Below, in pieces: positions 33,754-44,473 of a stretch of 64,000 nucleotides of DNA. A program made the translations under genes and the position numbers. The notes beneath the pieces are model-generated. The model saw only the letters and a list, made by a program, of their open reading frames with translations, had not been told where the DNA came from and ran no database searches. Source of the stretch: Humulus lupulus (taxonomy: Eukaryota; Streptophyta; Magnoliopsida; Rosales; Cannabaceae); NCBI RefSeq assembly GCF_963169125.1, contig NC_084798.1, forward strand, positions 172,389,980 through 172,453,979, in the 5' to 3' direction. Positions within the stretch are counted from its first letter, which is position 1. Every line of letters begins with the position of its first letter.

Positions 33754-35063
33754 TGTTGACCCAAACTCTTAAGTCTCCTTGTTTTGATGATTAACAAATA
33801 TTTGATTATTATTTGTTACTAATGATTTGTTGACTTTGTAGTAAAAACCAAAGTGAATTAGCATTTCAAAGTCAAACTTATGACCAAGGGCAAAATGGTC
33901 ATTTTACCAAACTTTCCGGAAATGACCCGAAATGGATTTCAAGACTCAAGAAACTCAAGATAAAGGTTTAATTTCATTTCTTAGTCTTGTAAAGTGATTG
34001 CAAGTTTACTTTAAGTCATAAGTATAAAATTTGACTCATTCACGTACTAAAAATGGTGATTTTTCAAAATGAAAACTAAACATCCTAAATTCACTTTTAA
34101 GAAAATACATCCCGATACGGTCGCAACGCAATTGGAATTTTTGAAATCGGATAAATGAGCTAAAAGTTATAAAGAATTGAAAAACGGGAAAATAGGCATA
34201 TTTCGAACTTTTGCTCTCTGTTTGCCATCCGGAACCGGAATTCCGGTTGCTCCCAGACCGAAATTCCGGTTCCCCATCCGGACTTCCGGTTCGCGGCAGG
34301 CAGCTTCAATAAATAACCCCCAACGGCTATAAACGGCTAGTTTTTTTCCCAAACTCTATATAAACTCGTTTTTCACTCAAAATTGGCGGTTGGCTGAGCA
34401 TTTATTACAAAAATCAAACCTAATCCATTGATTTCAAAGAGTTCTCAAAGTTTAAATCATCCAAACACATATTCACACACTTGAGCCAAAATTTGTATTT
34501 ATTTCTTCTAAGTGTGCTTGCTAATCACTCTAGGTTTCTCATTGTATCATCATACTTCTAGAGTGATTTTTGCTTGTAATATCAAACACATTCCCATATT
34601 GTGATTGAGGTGAGGTTGGCACCGGTTTTGTAAACAACCCGGTTAGAGTGAGATTGGCACTTCAACAATCCGAAAAAGAGGTTGATAGCCCTTGGTGGTG
34701 GAAAACTATTGTAAGAGGTTTGGAAATACCTTGGTGAAAAATTCCCGGTTGTAAGGGTTAGTCTAGCCCGTTAACTTGGCTCGATAGTGGAACTCAAAGC
34801 TAGGTCCATAGCTTTGAAGACCAAGGACGTAGGTGGCTTAGTTCTACCGAACCTTGTAAAATTCGAGAGTTTGCAATTTCTTAACCTTAAACTCTTTACA
34901 TTACAAGTTTGATTATTTGCTCATCTATTTGATTGCCATATTATTTGCTTTTACTTGATAAATTTGATTTATTGCATTATTTGGCATATTAAGTTTTAAA
35001 TTTCCGAAATTAGTTTAAATTTCCAATTCATCCCCCCTCTTGGAATCATATCTTGGGTTAACA
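33754..35063 (+). repeat. S2 3' LTR, 1310 bp
   Basis: Nearly identical to 25506-26814, with only scattered substitutions (for example gttagtctag against gttagttaag). TATA box at 34357-34364. Confidence 0.92.
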
Positions 35064-35201
35064 ACATGCATTTAACATCATATTATAATATAATTCACAT
35101 ATACATGCATTATATCAATTAATGGCATAATTAAGCAAGTATGGCCCTCCCGGCCTACTAATCCCGCCATTAAGCCGCATCGGAGAATTCGGGGCATTAC
35201 A
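35064..35201 (-). repeat. K1 5' LTR, second piece
   Basis: Continues after S2 and ends ggggcattaca at 35201, next to the catgg TSD. It matches 18087-18224. Confidence 0.88.
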
Positions 35202-36063
35202 CATGGTCCCCATTGTACCTTGGATAGTCTCAATTAATTTATTTAATTATCAATTAGAATTATCAAAGTTGACCAGGTCAATTTTGGATAGTTTCATAGA
35301 GTTGTGTAATTTTGAGAAGAAAAGAGAAATTATGGCAAATTTATTAATTAAGATAAATTGGTATCTAAATTAATAAATAAGTTTAAATCAAGGTTCAAAT
35401 TATAAATAATTAATTTGATAAAGGATTTAAATAATTATTTAATTAATTAAATCAATAGAAAATAATATAGGCCTTGATTTTAAGTCAAATGAGCTTATAA
35501 TCAAATGAGAAATTTCACGGGCCTATAGCCCATGATAATTTCGACCTAGGGCTTCAAAATGGCTATTATTTTATTGATTTTTTAATTAAATTAAATGGCC
35601 TAATTGAGTATACAAAATGAGTGCTTAGAGAGAAGTCATTAGTTAAAATTTCTGAGACGACAAATAAGTTTAACCACTGATTTTCTGATAGTTTTAGATT
35701 CTATCTAAACACAAGTCATTTTCTAAGCCACTTTGTTATTTTCTCTTCTTCTCTCTATATCTATCTCATGTGTTGAGAATTTCCCACACTAGCCTAGGTG
35801 ATTCTAAGGATACATTGGAAGATTGTGAAGAAAATAGAAGATCGGTTCAGTTTCTTGATAATACTCAGCGACAGAGAGGATACAAGAGTTAGAGAAACTG
35901 AAAGAAGAATTGTTTCATTCTGCTGCGTATACTGTAAGTATTCTATTCTTTGTTTCCCTTTGAATTCAATTTTAGAAACATGTTTTAGGCTATCTCGTAT
36001 TAATTTGTTTAATATTACATATACATGAAAATAAATAAAGATCTTGTATAAGCTAATCCAACA
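35202..36063 (+). repeat. A1 5' LTR, second piece
   Basis: Resumes with the duplicated catgg and ends ctaatccaaca at 36063. Joined length is about 1856 bp against 1864 bp for the 3' LTR. The probable TATA box here reads TATACAAA (35609-35616), where the 3' LTR has TATAAAAG. Confidence 0.85.
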
Positions 36064-36065
36064 AC

Positions 36066-36078
36066 TGGCCTCAGAGCC
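36066..36078 (+). other. A1 primer-binding site, mutated
   Basis: tggcctcagagcc, two bases after the LTR, is TGGTATCAGAGCC with two changes. A2 has tggcatcaaagcc in the same place. It is complementary to initiator methionine tRNA apart from these changes. Confidence 0.7.
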
Positions 36079-38445
36079 TTTGGTAATCTTTATTTTCATG
36101 CATGAACATGTTTAAAATTGGATTATTTGATATCTTTGAATAATTGGATGGTTTTCATGTTTTTATGAAGCATATTGATTTTATGTAAATTTTAGCAATT
36201 TTTAGGTTATTTTGTTGTGTTTTTTATGCTATTAATTTTTATATATGTTTTATTTTGTGTAAAACATGTTAAAAATTAATTAGAAAATGGTTTTGGTTTG
36301 AAAAATTGCTCAAAAAAAAATTGCATTGGCTCCCATGCGCACACGCGCGCGCGCACCGTGCACCCGTGCGCGCGCCACCAGCAGCCGAACAGTACCCGAA
36401 ACATCAAAAAAAAAATTTTTGAGAAATAAAATAAAAAAAAAAATTAATTGTGAAAATACATTATTTATTATCAAAACCAAAAATATATTTTTTTTTTATC
36501 ATTTAATTTTTTTTTAAAATAAGATATTTTTGTTAGTTGGGATTTAAAAAAAATTCAAATTCAAATTTAAAAATAAACTAACAACTTAATTTTAAATATT
36601 TTAATATATTAAAATATTAGAATTATAATATCAGATATTTTAGATATTTTCATTTAAATTCTTGATTTTTTTATTAAATCTTTATTTGAAAATATAAATA
36701 TCTTTTTATTCTATAGTTTTTAATATTTAAATTGTTTGAAATTTGAATATTGTTAGTTAGATATTTTTATAGATATTTGAATTTTTTTAACTATTTTGAG
36801 ATATTTTAGGGTTGTTATAACTATTTATATTTTATTTTATTTATTTTTAAATGGTTAAAATATTAGCAAATAGTTGTAACAACACAAGATATTTTGGAAA
36901 ATAGTTAAGATATTGATTTTAAATTTTAAAATTGGTTAAATTTTGAAAAATATTATTTTTTTCAGCCAATTAATAAAATATTTTTTTAATAAATGGAATT
37001 TAAAAATTTTGGTTAATTGTTGATAAATCTTATTTAAATTAAATTAATATTTTTTTTTTCAAATTAACCTAAAACCAAGTTGATTGTTGATAAATGAAAT
37101 TTAAATTAACTATTGTTAATTGTTGATAAATTTCATTTAAATTGACTTATTTTTTGTAAAAATTTAATTAATTTGAATTTTTTTTTGATAAATTCTAGAT
37201 AATTAATTGTGGTATTTTTGCAAATGAAATCAATTATGGCATTTTTGCATAAATTCATAGAATTGCTCATATAGTAACATGATTAGGTCCATCCAATTAT
37301 AAGATGTTTGTTTGCACTATATGTGGTATTTTTGCAATTGGGCTTAGATGCATATAGTGGCCCATATGTTTGTTAGATATATGGTATTTTGACAAATAAA
37401 ATATTCATAAAATGATAGGTTTTATTTGGGCCCATTAGAAAATGTAAAGTTTAAATTCCTCTCTTGTGGGTGATTCCACTTGTGAAGGCACATTTGCTTT
37501 GCATGACTATAGTGGGCATAATCAATTAATAACAATTAATAAAACGAAGGTTTAAATTCCTGTCTTTTGGACATTATATGGAAGATAGGGTGCATTTGTA
37601 GTGGGAACGACATACTGGACCCAGCACTCCTCCATACAAGCCAAATTGTTAAGGCCCATTTACCTAAGTTGGACTTAATTGTATAGGTTCATTATATTAG
37701 TTAAACTTAAATATTGATTAGCAACAAATTAATTCTAATTTAATTGAATTTGTTTCAATGTGACACTTTAGAATTAATAGGAAATTATAGGACTTTGGTT
37801 TTAAAAAATTTAATCTGGTTAAATTTTTTTTGGGAAAACCATAGTCATTAATTTTCTAAAAATAAATAATAAAAATACTAATTTTAATTTTATAATGAGC
37901 TTATTTTAAGGATTTTATTTGATCTCCACCGTTGGTTTAACATAGTCAATAGCTTAATGGGGCCTCGAGGCGCTTTGATTCGTCCCCCTACGGAAGGTGT
38001 TCATTAGTTAATTTGACAATGTTAGATTTTGAAAGATAGATAATTATAGGTCAAATTCTACTAGACTCACCCCTATGGTGACTACTAGCACTAAATCTAT
38101 GATTATTGAAACCGTGGGTCTAGCTCATAAAATAAGAGATTTTGTTTTCTTATTTTGATCGAATAGTAGGTTGTTAATAGTGGTGTCCATTATTAAATGA
38201 GTTTGCAACTCTATTTAACTAGTGGTATTTTTTACTCTCGCCAACCGGGACAAGGATATCATAGATTAGTTAAAAACCTAAAGAAATAGAGATATGATTG
38301 TTTTTGGTATATGTTGTACTATTTCTTGAAACATGTGTGAATAGAAGTTTTATTGAGCAAATGTGATTGATTTCTATTTTATTGATAATTGGAAGTTTTA
38401 AGTTAAGTAGTGTCTGTGTATACTCCCATCCTTTCTCAACTGTCG
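36079..38445 (+). other. A1 long AT-rich leader
   Basis: About 2.4 kb without a credible ORF, shared with A2 (56105-58461). It contains a short GC island of alternating CG/CA (36334-36400), a region of repeated aattgttgataaat words (about 37015-37140) and long A/T runs. A leader this long is unusual; it may hold packaging or translation signals, but nothing specific can be read. Confidence 0.6.
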
Positions 38446-38887
38446 ATGGAGAAACTCACTAAAAAAAACTTCCTTAATTGGAAGCAGAATATCAGCATAA
38501 AGTTGATTGGTGATAACTCCGAGTTCGTCATGATTGAGGAATCCCCAGAACGAGCATAAAATCCGCACGTTCTTGATAGCACCGTAAATGCTTGGATAAC
38601 ACTGTTTCCGCACATACGTGATGGCACCGTGAATTCTCGGATGACATCGTGTCTGCACGCTCGTGATCAACTCAACTATGGTTTAACGCAGCTCATAAAC
38701 GAGCTTCAGACTTTTGAGCCTATCATGGGTGGACCTAGTAAAGTAGGAGAAAATAAGACTACTGTTGTTGCTGCTGATCTAGCTAAGGCTGAAGCTAACC
38801 CAGCTTTGTCTTCGAAAGTTGGAAACAAGAGGAAAGGTGGACAAATAAACAACCCCAAGCCTGCAAAAGCTGCAAAGACGAGTGCAC

Positions 38888-41158
38888 TGGTGGACCCAAA
38901 ACGGGTATGTTTTTAAAAATTTATACTCGCAAGCGCACGAATCGTATATGGAATATAGTGTTCATGTAAGCACGAGATCGAACCCAAAGGAGTTGTCTAA
39001 AATCGAAAAGAAAACAATTTTAAACCAAAATTAACAAATTCTAACTTAGCTCCAAAGATTGAAGAGATTTTTGAATAATGAAAATAATATAAAAGACAAT
39101 AATATAGAAATTAAAGATAATATATATTACTAAATTAATAATTCTAAACAAGATAGTAAAAGAAAGATTATTAAGATAATAGAATCCACAAAATATAAGT
39201 TCAATAATATTTAAAAGTATATTGATTCCCAAGTTCTAGTAATAGTAGAAATTAATCAAACCATCACTTATTCAAATTAGATATTCTATTTAAGCACAAG
39301 TTCTTATAAAAATATAGGATTTATCTTCACTTTTAAAATTATAATTTCAAAGCATTTAGTGTAAATCAATCTAATGAAATAACAAATAAATCAATGAACA
39401 TTATTTATAAGGCAAAACATAATATTTTTGTTCTAAGCATTGGATGTGTACAATTTAATGACACATCTTACACAAAGAATATTATGTTTTTGCACAAATG
39501 AAGAACAAAGTGTAAATATGTTCTAACAATCTAAAATACAAGATATTCAAGATGAAAGAAGATATTTGAAGAAGAAAATCCATAAACTTTATTGCACAAA
39601 ATGGGAAATCAACATACAAAATAAACACTATCTAGTTACATATTGTTTCATCATCATCTTAATAATCTTAAAAAGATTAGAAACTCATAACTAAAATAGA
39701 AAATACAAACTAAAAATTACAAACATAAATAGGAAAATTTGGAGGAGAAACCCCCAAAATTTTCCTCTAAAAACTCATAGGAAAAATGACCAAAAAGAAG
39801 AAAAAGATGAAGAGAATTGAGAGGTTTTGAAAGTGTAGAACTTGAGGTATGGTAACCTCCTAAAAAATATGCACACAAATCCTTTATTTATAGCCAAAAA
39901 ATGAGTATTAAAATAATCAATTTAAATTGATTAAATTAATAATAATATGGCAAATATGGGTAAATTTTAGGGTGTAATGATGATGTTTTGGGGTAAAATG
40001 TGTAGAAAAATTTGGGTAAAAAAAATTGGTATTTTGGGACATTGTGGGACAAGGGGACAATTTGTGCCTTTGATGGGCTCAAGAGAAAATAAAGAGGAAA
40101 AAGGCAGCTTTGTGGTTGCTGTTGGCGTGATGGAGCTTGGGAGGCTAGGCCAGGTGCAGAGAGGTGCAAGGGGGCATGAGTGTTCCTGATGTGTTTTGAG
40201 CCTAGTGGGCTGTCGTGGGCCATGAGAGCAATGGGCTATTGAAGGCAGGCCCACGTGTGGGCTGGTTGCTGTGTGAAGCAGGTGCTTGGTGGAGTAGCTG
40301 AAGGCTAGAGGCTGCGGTTGGAACTGTGGAGATTGAAGCAGCTGGGATTAGGAGTGTCTTCGGCTGGACTTGATTGGCAGCTGGCGGGAGGAGCTTCGAA
40401 ATGCAGCAGATGGAGACGGGCCTGGTAGGTGGGAGAGGATTTTGCTGGGCAGGAGGAGAAATTGGGCCCGTGGGCAGCTGAGGAGGCGGGCTGGGCTGAG
40501 AGGAGGGAGGCGGGCCCAAGGGTTGCTGGGCATTGGGCCGAACTGAAGGCTGGGAGGAGAATGGCACTGTGGGGGCCTGCTGCTTGGAGGTGCACGACTG
40601 GAAAGAGTGCTTCAGGTGGTGATGGCGTGGAGAGAAGCCAGGAGGCGTGTTGTGTGCAACTGCAGGAAGTGGGCAGGGTTGTTGGAGGCTTCAACTGGAG
40701 GCTTTGGGCTGTTGAAGGACTGTGGGCCTTTATTTTTCAGATTTGCCATTTTTTTCCTTTCTTTTCCTTGAAAATGTCACATTTTCCTTACTTTTTCAAG
40801 CACAAAAATATAACATTCCTACACAAAATAATATAAATTAAGTCATGATAAAATATTTTAAATTATAAAATAAACCATATTAATTATTTGAAAATATTAA
40901 TTACAACTTAATTTAATTTAACATTTAGTTTCAATAAAACACACATTTTTTACTTCCCTAAACACAATAACTTAAATAATTAACTACAACATTTCACAAC
41001 AAAAAAACTATAAAAACACACAAAAATATATAAAATCAAAATAACCCCAATAAATTCAAAATTACTTAAAAACTTAACAAATCAATTAAAAACTCAAGAA
41101 CTAAGCAACAATTAGCATATAAAACATGGTAAAATAACTCTATTTTGTAGAGTTATCA
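38888..41158 (-). mobile_element. L1: solo LTR, 2271 bp
   Basis: On the minus strand it runs TGATAACTCTAC ... GTCCACCA. It is flanked by a perfect TSD, tgcac (38883-38887, 41159-41163), and the uninterrupted site is seen in A2. A minus-strand TATA box (TATAAATA) is at 39885-39892. The word gcaagcgcacgaatcg near the left end is common in plant Ty3 (Tat/Athila-type) LTRs. There is no internal domain, so it is a product of LTR-LTR recombination or a single LTR relic. The GC-rich block at 40080-40720 contains Pro/Ser-rich frames on the minus strand that I do not accept as genes. Confidence 0.8.
39885..39892 (-). promoter_or_regulatory. TATA box of L1
   Basis: The minus strand reads GGCTATAAATAAAGG, oriented with the LTR. 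Confidence 0.55.
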
Positions 41159-41335
41159 TGCACAACCAAGTGCATAGACACCTAAGGAAAAGAACAAGAA
41201 AAACAAGAAAGGTAAAGGTAAGTATTTTCACTGCAAAGAGAAGGGGCATTGGAAACGAGATTGCCCCAAGTTTCTAGTAGTGAAAGACAAAGGTAATGAT
41301 TATAGTTCATTTTTTTTCTAGAAACATGTGTTTTA

Positions 41336-44300
41336 GAGAATGATAAATCCGTTTGGATTATTGATTTTGGATCTACCAACCATGCTTGTAACTCTTTACA
41401 GCTTATTGAATCGTGGGAGGAAGTGGACGAAGGCGGCTTAAAGCTTAGAGTTGGGAACAGAGCATTCATTAAGGTCCAAGTTAGAGGAATAGCTCCTCTG
41501 AAGTTCAGAAATAAATACTTAATTTTAAAAGATGTATTTTTTATTCCAGATTTCAGTAGAAATTTAATTTCAGTTTGCATGTTGCAATTAGAACAATTTG
41601 TTATGACTTTCACAAGTTCTAATATATCTATTTCCTTCAATGGATCACAATTGTGTATTGCATGTTTGGAAAACGGCTTTATATTCTGCAACCTAACGAA
41701 CCCCTCGCTCTTAATAATGATTTATTCAAAGTAGCTGAACCTAGGACCAATAAACGTCAAAAGACCGATAACGATAATATGATGTATTTATGGCACTTGA
41801 GACTAGGTCACATTGGCTATGATAGGATTCAAAGACTTACAAAGGATGGACCTTTGAGGGAACTCACCTTAGGTGAATTTCTTGTCTGTGAATCTTGTCT
41901 AGAAGGCAAACTGACCAAGCATCCATTCTCTGCAAAGGGTGATAGGGCCAAAGAACCACTTGGTCTTGTGCATTCAGATGTTTATGGACCTTTAAATGTA
42001 CAAGCTAGGGGTGGTTTTGAGTATTTCGTCACTTTCATTGAAAATTACTGTAGATACTCATGTCATTACCTAATGCATAGGAAATCAGAAACATTTTCAA
42101 AGTTTCAGGAATTCCTAGCAATGGCTTAGAACCAATTAGGTAAAATGTTAAAGATCTTGCGATCTGATAAGGGTGGAGAGTATTTGGATATGCAGTTCCA
42201 AGATCATTTAACTGAACTTGGGATTTTATCACAACTTACTGCCCCAGGTACTCCGCAACAAAATGGTGTAGCGGAACGCTAGAACAGACCTTTATTGGAA
42301 ATGGTTAGATGCATGCTTAGTTACTCAACTTTACCAACTTCGTTCTGGGGACATGCAATTGAAACCGCGAACGACATTCTCAATGTTATGTCGTCTAAAT
42401 CAATCCCCAAAACACCTTTAGAACGCCGGAATGGTCGTGAACCTAGTTTACGCCATTATAGAATCTGGGGGTGTCTCGCTCATGTCCTAAGGAAAAAGGA
42501 GGGAAAGCTAGAACCGTGAACTGAAATTTGCACATTTGTTGGCTATCCTAAAGGTACTCGGGGTGGAATTTTCTATAGTCATTCAGAAAAGAAAGTGTTT
42601 ACTTCTATAAATGCTACTTTTCTGGAAAATGACTATGTCCAGAACTTGAAACCTCGCAACAAAGTAGTTTTAGAGGAGATGGGTAAAGAATTGACTCCAA
42701 CCAATGTTCCATTGTCATCAATGTGAGTTGATGATGAAATTCCTACTCTTCACGTCCAACCGACGCAAGTCAGTTTAAATGAAGAAAGTACCCCTGTTCC
42801 TGTGCAAACAGTCACGGAGCCTCGTCGTAGTGGGAGGGTTTCTAGGAACCCAATTCGCTATGGTTTGGATGGTGAAACCAATATGGTTGTTTGTGACACT
42901 AGTGATGATGATCCGTTGTCTTTCAAACAAGCAATGGCTAGCCCTGAAAAAGAACTATGGCTCGAAGCCATGAAACAGGAAATGGAGTCCATGTACTCAA
43001 ATTCCATCTGGGATCTTGTGAAAGCACCTAGTGACTTTAAGGCCATTGGGTGCAAGTGGAATTACAAGAAGAAACAAGGTGTTGATGGAAATATCGAGAC
43101 TTATAAAGCTCGATTAGTGGCAAAGGGTTATACCCAAAGATAAGGTGTGGACTATGAGGAAACTTTTAGTCAGGTAGCCATGCTCAAATCCATTCGCATC
43201 CTCCTATCCATAGCAGCCGCTCTCGACTATGAGATCTGGAAAATGGACGTCAAGACAGCTTTTCTTAATGGATAGCTTGATGAAGTCATTTATATGGATC
43301 AGCCAGAAGGATTTAAAGTATCTGGACAAGAAGGAAAAGTTTGCAAGTTGAATAGGTCCATCTATGGACTTAAGCAAGCTTCTCGTTCCTAGAATCTTAG
43401 GTTTGATGAAATAATCAAAACCTATGGCTTTGAACAAAATATTGATGAGCCCTGTGTTTACCAACTAAAGGCAAATCAAATAGTGGTATTCTTGGATCTT
43501 TATGTAGATGATATCTTACTCATTGGAAACAATGTTAAGAAATTATCAGATGTGAAGAAGTGGCTGAGCACTCAATTCCAAATGAAGGATTTGGGTGAAG
43601 CAAGTTATGTTCTAGGTATCCAAATCATCAGGGTTAGAAAGAACAGACTCTTAGCTCTATCTCAAGCAGCTTACATAGATAAAGTGCTTAAACGTTTCTC
43701 AATGACAAATTCCAAGAAAGGACGTCTCCCGTCCCGCCATGGAATTCATCTTTCAAAGAAGAGTCTCCCCAGACTCCTGAAGAGGAAGATGCAATGGGAA
43801 AAGTTCCTTACGCATCTGCAGTTGGAAGTCTGATGTATGCCATGTTGTGTACTAGACTAGATATCTGCTATGCAGTGGGAGTAGTGAGCAGGTATCAGTC
43901 AAACCCAGGACCGGAACATTGGATAGCAGTTAAGCATATCCTGAAGTATTTGAGAAGGACTAGGGATTATATGTTAGTCTACAAGGGTGGTGTTCTAAAC
44001 CCTGTAGGCTACATCGATTCAGATTTTTCAGAATGATGTCGATGATAGGAAGTCTACTTCTGGAATGGTGTTTACTCTTGAGGGTGGAGCTGTGATTTGG
44101 AGAAACGTAAAGCAGTCTGCAATCTCAGATTCCACCATGGAGGCTGAGTACATAGCCGCGTCAGAAGCAGCTAAGGAAATAGTTTGGCTAAAGAAGTTCT
44201 AAACCGCTTGTGTTGTTTTGTGACAATACAGGAGTGATAGCCAACTCGAAAGAACCTCGAAGTCAAAAGAGGAGTAAGCATATAGAAAGGAAGTATCACA

Positions 44301-44450
44301 TTATTTGAGAATATGTGGCCAGGGGAGATGTGAAGGTTATGAAGATTGCAACTGAAGACAATCTTGCAGATCCGTTTACAAAGACACTACCAGAAGCTAC
44401 ATTTGATAAGCATATCAAGGAAATGAGATTAGTAGAATTAAGGCATTAGT
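41336..44450 (+). pseudogene. pol: A1 pol: protease to RNase H, heavily mutated
   Basis: Protease WIIDFGSTNHAC, in which the catalytic DSG has become DFG. GAG-pre-integrase LWHLRLGHIGYDRI and integrase (HSDVYGP, RSDKGGEY, PQQNGVAER) follow, then RT (WKMDVKTAFLNG, YVDDILLIG) and RNase H (STMEAEYIAAS). A one-base deletion at about 41690 shifts the frame compared with A2, and another shift lies near 43790. In-frame stops occur at 42127-42129, near 42280, 42518, 42724, 43141, 43273 and 43389, with more after 44034. It would have supplied the enzymes for A1 but is now inactive. Confidence 0.88.
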
Positions 44451-44462
44451 TTCAATTAGTGC

Positions 44463-44473
44463 AAGTGGGAGTT
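44463..44473 (+). other. A1 polypurine tract
   Basis: aagtgggag just before the 3' LTR (the A1 LTR start at 44474 is tttt where the 5' LTR has tgtt, one substitution). Confidence 0.65.

Larger units (their letters stand above)
25506..35063 (+). mobile_element. S2: SIRE-type Ty1/copia element with extra ORF and pre-spliced gag-pol
   Basis: A 9.56-kb element in the K1 5' LTR. Flanks are gcatg (25501-25505) and acatg (35064-35068), a 5-bp TSD with one mismatch. It has both LTRs (1309 and 1310 bp, nearly identical), PBS, gag joined in frame to pol, an extra ORF and four purine tracts. Pol has four stops. It is the same family as S1, but differs by lacking the 608-bp gag-pol segment and by carrying the extra ORF. 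Confidence 0.92.
15828..35201 (-). mobile_element. K1: chromodomain Ty3 element (Tekay/Del-like), host of S2
   Basis: TSD catgg at 15823-15827 and 35202-35206, inside the A1 5' LTR. On the minus strand: 5' LTR (split by S2), PBS TGGTATCAGAGC, gag, protease, RT, RNase H, integrase with a chromodomain-like end, PPT and 3' LTR. Without S2 it is about 9.8 kb. The coding region has one frameshift and about eight stops. Long LTRs (2.4 kb), an iMet-type PBS and the chromodomain fit the Tekay/Del clade. Confidence 0.9.
38446..41335 (+). pseudogene. gag: A1 gag, core replaced by short repeats and split by a solo LTR
   Basis: The first in-frame ATG is at 38446 (MEKLTKKNFLNWKQNISIKLIGDNSEFVMIEESPERA). 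Then come a stop (about 38558) and two to three copies of an imperfect repeat of roughly 45-60 bp (gcaccgtaaatgc / gcaccgtgaattc; about 38575-38665). The frame resumes at NYGLTQLINELQTFEPI and a Lys-rich tail. L1 is inserted at 38887. After it come KGKYFHC-like knuckle residues (HCKEKGHWKRDCP region, 41217-41270). A normal copia gag core of about 130 residues is missing between the N-terminal part and NYGLTQL. A2 shows the same arrangement. Confidence 0.75.

Noticed and set aside
40202..40694. Pro/Ser-rich frames of 121 and 129 codons on the minus strand
   Set aside because: They follow from the GC-rich composition of the block, overlap each other in different frames and match no known domain.
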